In this document: positions 42,005-50,030 of the stretch, one piece after another
Layout of the letters: every line of letters begins with the position of its first letter
Position numbering within the stretch: the first letter of the stretch is position 1
Source: Halocafeteria seosinensis
Taxonomy: Eukaryota > Sar > Bigyra > Bicosoecida
Reading direction: 5' to 3'
DNA: 50,030 bases
Assembly: GCA_001687465.1 (NCBI GenBank)
Contig: LVLI01001199.1
Span: 1-50,030, forward strand
Translations under genes and position numbers: made by a program
The notes under the pieces: model-generated
What the model was told of the DNA's origin: nothing
The model's input: only the letters and a program-made list of their open reading frames with translations
Database searches by the model: none

Positions 42005-45000
42005 ATGCCGAAAAAGAGGCTAAAGACTCGACAGGACCAGACTTCCGAACACCATGGTAAGGGGTTGAATGTGAAAAGTGCCACGAGGGCAGAGAATCCT
42101 CGACGAGAGCTCTTGCTTCAGCAGTTTGATGCTATCCAGACGTCCATGTACGTGCATACAACCATCGCCAAACTTTGCCGCTGCCAACACTGCTGATGAG
42201 TTTCATGTGCAGTGGATTTCTTTCCAAGAAGAATTCGCCCTGCTCGCTTGCCTCAATTCTCCAAGTGGCCAATGGAATACTCGACCAATACAGTCAGCGA
42301 TTCGCCAGAGTAAGCTTTTGAATGGTTCTTATGTCAAATGTAATCTACTTCATGAGAATGGTACCGGAAATTCCAGCATGACAAACACGTAGGAGACACA
42401 GAAGACAGTTCTCCAGGAACGAGACTCGATCGGGAATCGTTTTTTAGAATTGTCGACGTATGCCCTGGGCTTTTTCAGTTTTTTGTGGGAGGTGCCTTAT
42501 GTCACATTCACGACATATCCGGGGAGACTACCGCAGAAGAAATTACCGTGCTCCTGGATCCTCAAGGTGTGAGCAAACAGAAGGCTGCCAAAAGGAAGCG
42601 ATCGTTTACCCGACAGCTCGAAAACTGCGCTGGAAGCAATTGTAAAGAAGGTCTTTGCCGCGAAGTTGCTAGATGTAGCGGTACCGCTTTGAGGAGTGCC
42701 CGATCACACAGTGGTGATTGTGCCGGCGTTGTCGAAGAGGACAGTCGTATAGACTTGCAAGCAACTACCGAAGATTCGAAGCTAGAGGTAACTGCTGCTT
42801 CTTTTGAGAATATCGAAGAATACTTGAAATCTTCTTCTCGCAACTATCAGGATCAGATAGCGCATGTGGAATATTACGGAGCGCATACAGCAATAGCTTG
42901 TGAAATTCCCTCGAGTGTTGGACGTCTGGGGCGACAACTACTGGAGGCTAAAGGCATCACATCATTGTACAAGCATCAGTGGAATGGAATTGACGGGGCT
43001 TTACGAGGAAAGCACGTTGTTATGAGTACATCCACGTCCAGCGGAAAAAGTTTAGTGTACGCCCTACCAATACTCACCAGCCTGCTTGAGGACCCATTCT
43101 CGGTAGCGCTCTGCTTGTTCCCGACCAAAGCCCTTGCCCAAGACCAGTTTCGGTCATTCAAGGAATTCACCCAAATAGATGACCCTGCAGCAAACTCTAT
43201 TGTTCCAGCTTGCCTTGATGGAGACACGCAGTGGTCGGAGAGGAAACAAATTAGAAAGAATGCGAATCTAATTTTGTCAAATCCGGATATATTCCATTGC
43301 TCTGTCCTGCCTTATCATTCAAGCTGGAAACGAATCCTGTCGAAGTTACGATATGTGGTGATTGACGAGGCTCATTCTTATACAGGCATATTTGGCGCTC
43401 ATGTTGCCTACGTTATGCGCCGGTTGCTACGGCTCTGTAACTTGTATGGAAGTGAACCACAGTTTTTCTGCTGCTCGGCGACGATTGGGAATCCTGTAGA
43501 GCATTTTAAATCCCTTATTCCTCAGGATGGAGAAGGTTCCGGGAACTCGATGAAGGTAAGGGGGCTTGTCTCTATTTCGGAAGATGCTAGTCCCGTTGGC
43601 AGGAAAAAGTTCATTGTTTGGAATCCTCCGCTCCTGCTGGAAACAATAACTCATGGTACTGGCTCTGTTCGGAGCATCTCTGTCAATGATAATTCGCCAG
43701 AAGTGAAACAACAACGCACGAAGACCCCGACACCTAATAAAGAATCCAATGATGATAGGGTAGCGGAAAAACATGCTCAGCATAGGGAAAAGGATTCATC
43801 GAAAGAAAAGAATTTATATTGTCACGAAAGCGACCTCTGCATGTCGAAAGATGACGGTATTGCTGGGTTTATGGCGTCACCAAGTGAGGCCACTAAAGAC
43901 ATGCTCCGACGAGCATCTGTTCAAAGTAGAAAGTGTGTTGTCATAGATCTAAAGCACCTCTGCTGTACTCCTAAATTGGGTCTGTCCGATATTGCAGATC
44001 CCCAATCGTGGAAGCCGCGGAACTCTTCAGCAACCTCGTGAGAGGGGGATTGAGAACGATTGTATTTTCTAAAGTGAGGACAGTTGCAGAGCTACTACTT
44101 CAGTATTCTATCGAAAATTTGGAGAGACACGATGCCACACTAGTGCCTCTCATCAAAGCCTACAGGGGAGGCTACCTAAGAGATCACCGGCGAGCTATTG
44201 AGAAGGAACTTTTTTCTGGCAACCTCTTAGGTGTTGTCGCTACTAGTGCGCTTGAACTAGGTGTAGACATTGGTACGTAAATGGTTTTCCCCGTGCAACA
44301 ATACCTGCAAGCTGCTGTGACGAAATGTCCCCTCCTCAGGTTCTTTAGACGCTGCAATCCTCTTAGGCTATCCGAACTCAACCTCCTCGCTTTGGCAACA
44401 AGCAGGAAGAGCAGGACGTCGTGGAAAGGATGCCGTAATAATCCTGGTAGCTTATGATTCGCCGATAGACCAGTATTTTGTGAAAAATCCAAAGTAAGTA
44501 ATGGTGTACGACTACATGAGGCTTCAACTTCTGACATGCACTATATTTTTCTTTTTCTGCAGGAGTATGCTACGCCGTTCTCCGGAAGATGTGGTGCTGA
44601 ATGTCAATAATGCCTCGGTGATGCGCCAACACGTTCTTTGTGCTGCGGTAGAAAGCCCATTAGTTCCCGCTGACACGGCGTATTTTAGTGCAAAACTGGG
44701 GAGTGTTGTCAGGGATTTAAGGGAAAATCGCATGCTCGAGGCTGAGCGGGTGTCGTCGAACGATGATTCCGGGTGCAGCGCTTGGAAAGCAGCAGGATGG
44801 GTGGCATGTCCGGGTAAGTGCCATGTAACAGTTTGCAAGAAACTAGCTAAAACTCACTCAACCCCCGCAACACAGCTTCTAAGCTGTCCCTCAGATCGAT
44901 AGATAACGTTGTCTACAAAGTTCTCGATATCAGCCAGGACTACCAGTGCATCGACGAGATTGAAGAGAGTAGAGCATATTTTCAGGTGAGGTTTCCGATT

Positions 45001-46091
45001 GGCCACAATGAAGGGCACACAGTATTGGGATCTTCTTTGTACAGATCCACCATGGGGCTGTTTACATGAATCAAGGACGAACGTATCGAGTCACTAAACT
45101 AGATGTCAATGTCAGTATTAGTACTGGGTAGTCCTACTATGTTTTGCTTCGTTCCTAGATCAATCTATTGGTTGTTGCAGACACAAGAAGCTTGGGTAGC
45201 ACCTTGCAACGTAAACTACTACACGAGGTCGCGAGATCATACGAACGTCCAAGTCTTGAAGCGTATACGCTCCTCGTCGACCGGACGTACGCACTTTGGC
45301 CCAGTTCAAGTAAGAACCGTCTATCGGAGCTCCATTCGGTTACAATGAACCCGCTTGATGCAATGCTTTAGCATTGTTGCAGGTGGAGACATGGGTCTAT
45401 GGATATCGGAAGATTTTGAAGCAAACGGGAAAAGCCTTCGAGCTCGTCGATCTTACGCTGCCTCCTATCGAATGCTATTCATACGGGGTATGGACGGACG
45501 TGACTCTGAAAACCAAGAAATACTTAGACTCAGTGGGGCTGGATTTTTTGGGAGGGTGTCATGCAGCGTCGCATGCCGTAAGGATTCATACTTTCTCTTC
45601 TTGTGGATGTTTGATACCCAGCTCTAGGGATGCAGGTTATTTCGGTTGTCCCGCTGTACATCTCTTGTGACAAGAGCGATTTAGGAACTGAGTGTCCCTA
45701 TCCTTTTCAAGAACGGTAAGACAAGGATCCCTGCATGTTTGGTTGGATTTTCCACAACAGTCTCTTACTTAATTGGCAGAGCACGCCCTGTACGATTTAT
45801 TGTATACGATAGCCGCCCAGGTGGTGTAGGGATTGCTGACTCAATCTATCGACGAGCCAGTCAGATTTACAAGGAAGCACTTAATCTTATAGAGAGCTGT
45901 GAGTGTGAGAACGTGAGTAATCGCCCTGGAATGATTTCTAGTGTCATCCCGCAATACCCTGAGCATGTTCCCGGATACAGGGCTGCCCTGCTTGTGTTCA
46001 TGACGAACAATGCTCGGAATACAACTATGTAATGGACAAAAGAGCTGCTTGCGTCATTCTACGTGAGGCCGTACAAGGGAAGCATGCTTGA
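42005..46091 (+). CDS. HRQ1: HRQ1-type RecQ4-like DEAH helicase
   Basis: Thirteen exons (42005-42147, 42213-42309, 42377-43932, 43998-44272, 44340-44493, 44563-44813, 44876-44985, 45045-45110, 45181-45309, 45383-45577, 45636-45715, 45780-45912, 45981-46091) join in phase to 1099 aa. Hrq1 is a 3'-5' SF2 helicase acting in crosslink repair, with fungal and plant members related to RECQ4. Visible motifs are LYKHQWNGID (Q-motif region), STSTSSGKS (Walker A, ~296), FPTKALAQDQ, VVIDEAHSY (~408), CSATIGNP, ATSALELGVDIG and WQQAGRAGRRG. An insert of ~120 charged residues splits the two RecA lobes. The C-terminal DUF1998-like region has NVNYYTRSRD, HAASHA, YDSRPGGVGIAD and a zinc-type CECENGCPACVH-x5-C cluster. 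All 12 introns are 58-73 nt. SNM1, its usual partner pathway, lies two genes upstream. Confidence 0.94.
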
Positions 46092-46097
46092 CAGGAA

Positions 46098-47099
46098 TTA
46101 GTGCTCGAGTTCAATGGTAAGTGGTGTGAACCCTCGCGATTCCATATCCTTGTCTAAGTCCTCAGTGCGTTCGCTTTCAGTGCGTACCCTCGTAGAAAGA
46201 TCTTTGTAGATATCATCTAATTGAGAAAAGACTTCTTCTCGCTTTTGCCTGTGTGTGTCTACCTGTTGTGGACAGGCGCATTCGTATGGGACTTACAGAG
46301 CAACCACACTCGGAACAAGATCTTACCATTCTCGTCCAGAACTCCTCCACAGCCTCAGGGTCCATAACGGGAAATTCGTCAATTGCAAAAGACTTGGCTC
46401 CATCATCTAGTGCTTCCATGACTATAATCTCGTGCATTGTAGAAGGGATTCCTCCAAGTAAATACGGGCTCTCTAACTCGACTTGAAGGAAAGTATTCAT
46501 ATGGTACACTCCTTTCTGCATGACATATCATCCACTCCTAGTCTCATGCTTCACATGCACGTGCGTAGACAATACTTGAGTGGTTTACCTGCTTCGCCGC
46601 TGCTAGAATTCTCTTCAGAGTCAGGGTTTCGTATATTCCAGATTCGGAGAGCCCTTGTAGATGGCGCAATGCCCACTGTTTATCGCCAGTGATACGCAGG
46701 AGATAAAGTACAAGAAATCGCAATGCTCGGTCAAGCAAACAATTGTATAGGTCATCTTACCTGCGCCTCGTTGATGATAATTGGGTCATTGATTCTCTTC
46801 TGTACCCGGGGACCAAGTTCTTCTTGATGCTGCTGCTGCTCTTGCGTATGCATCCCTGCAGGGAATTTCTCTCGCTTGTGTGCATGCCCATGATGCATTC
46901 CATGTCTATCCACATCTGATTGGCCTCGTGATTGCTGCATAATGTTAGCATGCTTCTGTGTGCCTTGGACGACGTCCGAGGCTGGCCCCGTCCTATGATG
47001 GTTACCTTGTATTGCTCCCTCCGGCGTATGTGTACAGCTAAGCAAAATCGCTGACATTGTTACTAGTACGCATATGTCTCTGTTTTTCAGTATACTCAT
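46098..47099 (-). CDS. Secreted His-rich protein, possibly cystatin-fold
   Basis: Four exons (47099-46761, 46675-46589, 46515-46327, 46262-46098; introns 85, 73, 64 nt), all phase 0, give 259 aa. Residues 1-22 form a signal peptide (CVLVTMSAILLSC), ending in a Cys that could be a cleavage or lipid site. Residues ~45-95 are rich in His, Gln and Met (HGMHHGHAH), which might bind metal. Residues ~100-190 read WALRHLQGLSES, a helix with ILAAAKQ, then YHMNTFLQVEL and HEIIVMEAL strands. This one-helix-then-strands order recalls cystatins, but the QxVxG inhibitory motif is absent. The C-terminus is a charged helix. It ends 6 bp from the HRQ1 stop, tail to tail. The gene model is good; the fold guess is weak. 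Confidence 0.7.
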
Positions 47100-47450
47100 G
47101 GTTTTAAGTGCTGTGGAATCATGTATGTGGCTGAAAGAAGTCCCCCTCCCTGTAGGACCCGTTGCCTTTCCCATTGCAGCAGATACACTACACTGTAGTC
47201 TTTCTGGTAACAACAGTCAATACATATACTGTAGCTCGCTTATTAATAAAACGACCCGAGGCAGACAATCAAATCTGTACAATACCAATAACTATACCGA
47301 GATTAATGCACAAGACGCGGGCAAGAAGATGGACATTCAGAAAGCGGAGTGGAATCTGCCGGTTGTATATGGGTTGTATTGCACTTGTATGGCCATCATA
47401 GAGAAGCACCTACTGTACATTCAGTGAGAAAATATACAACCTAAGAAGCC
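47100..47450. other. Intergenic region, 351 bp
   Basis: It lies upstream of the secreted-protein gene and before the retroelement block. The plus-strand frame at 47074-47427 overlaps the signal-peptide exon in antisense and shows no domain. The promoter of the minus-strand gene should be here. Confidence 0.45.
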
Positions 47451-47882
47451 GTGGGCATTGCACTTACAGTGTCGTACTGTACAACACCAGTACAAGTTTT
47501 GAAAGTTGTTGTTCATCATTCATCAAGATGTACCGGCTCCACATCAATGGGAATCTTGGGGCAGGCCAAGCTAGTGAGATCAGCGTGTTCCAAGTTGTGG
47601 ACAGCCAAGCAAGCAGAGAATGCCAAACTGAGGAAGTATGCCCATCTGAAGGAGTATGATCGCGAGATCATCCCTCTCGCTGTGGAGGCCACTGGAGGCT
47701 TTGGAGGTGGGGTTGCGTTATTGAAGCGGTTGTCGAGACTGCATGTCACGAGGCTGGCGTGTGCAGGTGAACGGAAGAACTTTCGAAAATTGGTGACTGC
47801 CAAGATTTCGGTTTGTCTGATGCGAGAGAATGTACACATGATAGATCATTTCTTGGGGAATCTTGGGTCACTAGGAGAGTAA
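47451..47882 (+). pseudogene. Retroelement C-terminal fragment
   Basis: A 143-codon frame without an ATG start has the look of the extreme C-terminus of reverse-transcriptase elements common in algal and protist genomes. It shows a helix with AKQAENAKLRKYAHL, then a strand IIPLAVEATGGFGG, and a basic helix ending in ISVCLMRENVHMI. In intact elements this end follows an endonuclease-like core of the form V-x-V-x-H. Only traces of that core remain (VVVHH). It ends 20 bp before repeat copy 2. Assigned from remembered motif pattern. Confidence 0.6.
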
Positions 47883-47901
47883 TTTTAGGTATTCATTTTT
47901 C

Positions 47902-48107
47902 CACACACAAATGTGACAGATAGCCCACCGGCCGGGAAGTTGACCGCATCCTCTTAGCGAGGAGCGGTATGCGCCCGTATTAAGCAGCGACGGGCCCGCT
48001 GTTCCTGCAGCCTTGCTGACATGCGCCGTGAGGGAACACAACACTGGTTATGCTCAGGAGGGGAGCCATGCCTCCGCCCACAATGTCAGAGGTACCGACA
48101 ACGCTCA
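47902..48107 (+). repeat. Dispersed repeat, copy 2 (first copy at 1391-1607)
   Basis: It matches 1391-1607 in the same orientation, starting at CACACACAAATG and ending at GACA-x2-GCTCA. It lacks about ten bases (CATCGGGGGA region) present in copy 1. It sits directly after a retroelement C-terminal fragment, so it may be that element's 3' untranslated region. Confidence 0.85.
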
Positions 48108-48206
48108 TTTTTCCTCAATCTTTGTAAGAGTAAATACAATACACAGGCCAAGCAAGTGCCTTAGAGCTTTCGCGTACTCGGTTGGGGTAAAAGTTTGTTT
48201 GTGCAT

Positions 48207-48770
48207 TTATTTTCTTTTTAGGGTAAAAGTACAGCCTTTCCGCAGAGCTGCATAGACCCAAGCAATAGCCTCCTTGGCTGATGTGCACTTAAGAATCGAC
48301 TTAAGGGAACCAGAAGCATTCTCTGTCAGCTTGGAATGAAGTATGACCTGCCACTTAGCTGTGAGATGATGCTGCAATTTCGGCGTGTCCTTGTAGGACG
48401 CGAAACAAGCGTCCAGAGGCCCAAGCAACCGGACCAATTCCTCTTGCACTGGACGCAACCAAACCGGTGCCTCCGTATCGAAGGGAGCCTCCGGCAGGTC
48501 CCTTCCTACTTCATCGAGCGTTGCCATTGCCGACACCAAGGATCTCATGAAAGCAATGCTCGGATTCAAAAGCCCCCATCATATGCCACCCATTTTCACA
48601 GGAAGAGCTGCACGCGTCACAACCGCTTCACTTAGCCCGGCACCATGGGGTAATTGGAGCGCTCTCTTGAGGAAATTCAGCAGTTTCCCCACGAAAAGGT
48701 CCACGATGCCCTCCATGATATCCGGTCTCACGCAACGGAGCCAGTAATGCATACCTCGACGATATAACAA
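48207..48770 (-). pseudogene. Reverse-transcriptase-element fragment, minus strand, with in-frame stop
   Basis: Two open stretches in the same frame (48770-48582 and 48578-48207) are separated by one TGA at 48579-48581. The first part has HYWLRCVRPDIM and ALPVKMGGI, the latter matching the LPVRxGGxG motif found just downstream of the RT thumb in such elements. The TGA replaces the residue after GGI. The plus-strand fragment at 48973-49870 contains the same domain, so two diverged copies lie head to head. The element is inactive. Confidence 0.65.
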
Positions 48771-48898
48771 TTGTTGGCGATGATTCCCAGTTACGAGGGG
48801 CTATTGGTTACGTTGAACAGGAGGCAGAACAGATAAACCTACCGGTAAGACTTAACCGACGAAAAAGCGTATGGGTGCCTCAAAATCCTAACCGTGCG

Positions 48899-48944
48899 AT
48901 ACCGTCCGTTAATAAAAATAATAATAATAAAAATACCGTCCGTT
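48899..48944. repeat. 12-bp direct repeats flanking an (AAT/A)-rich tract
   Basis: ATACCGTCCGTT occurs at 48899-48910 and 48933-48944, on either side of a 22-bp tract of AATAAAA and AAT units. This looks like a target-site duplication around an A-rich tail, as would be left by a severely truncated LINE-type insertion. A simple local duplication is the alternative. Confidence 0.7.
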
Positions 48945-48972
48945 CCACAAACTCCCCAGGGAACATGGATCC

Positions 48973-49870
48973 TTGGAGCCAACAGGACAAGAAGACTTTG
49001 AAGGGGAGAGCTGCTTGCAAGAGGTCCAACGATGGTCTAAACTCTACCAGATCTCCCGCGAACGCTCTTTCCGTTCTCAGTATCGATATTTACTATTGAC
49101 GGGTTCAGTGGTGCCTTCCTTTACATATCTACTGCTTACAGTCCCCCCCGAGCATAGAAGAAGGGCAGTGAGGGAGTTCGACCGCCATGTTCAGAAGGTT
49201 CTATCCCAAATATTGGAATGCACTCGTTTCAGAGATACGCAAGAATTGATGATGAAGGAGCAGGCATTCCTCCCTGTCCGTTGGGGGGCGTAGGAGTGAG
49301 TCGGGCGCTGGATGTTTTAGAGACAGCGTACTTAGCTTCTACCTGGGAAGCCGGTGTAGTCTCGTCGAATGAGGCACAGGAGTTGGTTTCTACGTTACGG
49401 AAGAAAGGGTCTTCGTTGAGAATAGATGATGTCCGACACGAGTACCTCAGCATAAACAACAGTCAGCCATCATGAACGAACTCTGGGATTCTGCGTATCA
49501 GCGAGTGATGCGGAGGACCTGTCAACGAGGAAAAGCTCGGTGTCAAGCTGCTCGTCAGCCTGGAGCCAGTGATTCATTACGAATGCTGCCTACCCGAGCA
49601 TTTTGCCAGGTTTCTGACACTCAGTGGATGATAGCTGCGCGATATCGGTTGGGTTTGGCTCTATCTGTGGCAAGTGCACGCCAGGTTTGCCCTCTTTGTA
49701 ATGAATTTTTAGATGGTGTGCGTTGTGGTGGTAGAAAGATGAGGGTCCTTCGTAATTCTCGGCATAATACCTTACGAGATATGATGGTTGGTGCCTTTTC
49801 GGAGTGGGGTTTCCACGTTGACCGGGAGCCTCGTGTTTCCGACAATCGTAGAGGGGATCTTGCACCCTAG
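48973..49870 (+). pseudogene. Reverse-transcriptase-element fragment, plus strand, frameshifted
   Basis: The match runs through three frames in succession: 48973-49293 (SFTYLLLTVPPEHRRRA, LPVRWG), then 49280-49475 (GGVGVSRALDVLETAYLAS), then 49472-49870 (ARYRLGLAL, CPLCNEFLD, GG-x13-RHNTLRDMMV, VDREPR). These are the consecutive conserved blocks found after the RT core in these elements, including the CPLC zinc-like knuckle and RHN-x2-RD helix. At least two frameshifts separate them, and the frame stops at 49868-49870 right after the RGDLAP block where the endonuclease-like part should begin. It is therefore a broken, truncated copy. Confidence 0.7.
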
Positions 49871-50028
49871 AGAGATAGGGAGTCCGGATCCCCCACGAAG
49901 TATTCCCCTGTAGAATCATTACAAAACATGATGTCTTTCCGATCGATTGCCTCGTTAGCTAGACGGTCAGCCTCCGTGTTTTCCTCCCGAGGAACATGAT
50001 GCAGCGAGATAGACTTCACCTGTGGCTG
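49867..50028 (-). pseudogene. RNase H C-terminal fragment (runs off window edge)
   Basis: A 53-codon minus-strand frame entering from the window edge carries SISLHHVPREENTEADRLAN, then EAIDR, the well-known end of RNase HI domains in which His and the second Asp are catalytic. It stops with TAG at 49867-49869, sharing the CTAG with the stop of the opposite-strand retroelement fragment. The rest of the domain lies beyond position 50030. It may belong to the same element family as the RNase H scrap at 1644-1832, which holds the earlier TNNEAEY motif. Confidence 0.75.
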
Positions 50029-50030
50029 CT

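Noticed and set aside
1-50030. Red-algal origin
   Set aside because: Topo VI-type genes would fit, but CFAP36 and CFAP97 homologues and the many short introns fit a flagellated lineage better.

Overview
The window is nuclear DNA from a unicellular eukaryote. It carries compact protein genes broken by many short spliceosomal introns (GT..AG). I could phase 59 introns; nearly all are 58-97 nt, with extremes of 48 and 202 nt. It also has an intron-containing tRNA-Tyr and degenerate retroelement fragments at both ends. Mean spacing between genes is small, and several pairs end tail-to-tail with only 0-60 bp between stop codons. Two genes for cilium-associated protein families (CFAP36/CCDC104 and CFAP97/KIAA1430) suggest a lineage that makes, or recently made, flagella. 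A BIN4-like topoisomerase VI accessory protein and a SPO11 carrying a DWN variant of the Toprim motif hint at an alga or other plant-related protist. I cannot name the species.

Layout. 1-2040: repeat and retroelement remnants (an RNase H-like scrap and a ~210-bp repeat that recurs at 47.9 kb). 2041-9739: a CDCA7-type zinc-finger protein, a large unknown protein carrying a novel CxxC domain (family member 1), and a Lys-rich low-complexity protein. 9800-18946: three minus-strand genes, namely an AANAT-type acetyltransferase fused in frame to PhzF, SPO11, and a kinesin-4. 20799-24759: BIN4-like and CFAP36-like genes on the plus strand. 24793-29107: a secretory-pathway GT4 glycosyltransferase and tRNA-dihydrouridine synthase DUS3. 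29920-30768: CxxC-domain family member 2. 30769-34172: a 3.4-kb stretch without a convincing gene. 34173-35217: CFAP97-domain protein. 35657-35753: tRNA-Tyr(GUA). 36339-37638: CxxC-domain family member 3. 38316-47099: the SNM1/PSO2 crosslink-repair nuclease, NAT9, the HRQ1 helicase and a small secreted His-rich protein. 47451-50030: nested, oppositely oriented retroelement debris.

Gene functions cluster loosely around genome maintenance (SPO11, BIN4-like, SNM1, HRQ1, kinesin-4, CDCA7-like finger). I see no operon-like logic, as expected for a eukaryote. The most novel items are the three-member CxxC/YTGR protein family, which I do not recognise, and the AANAT-PhzF fusion. Gene models were built by matching reading phase across GT/AG junctions and by homology remembered from known families. 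No alignment or search was run.
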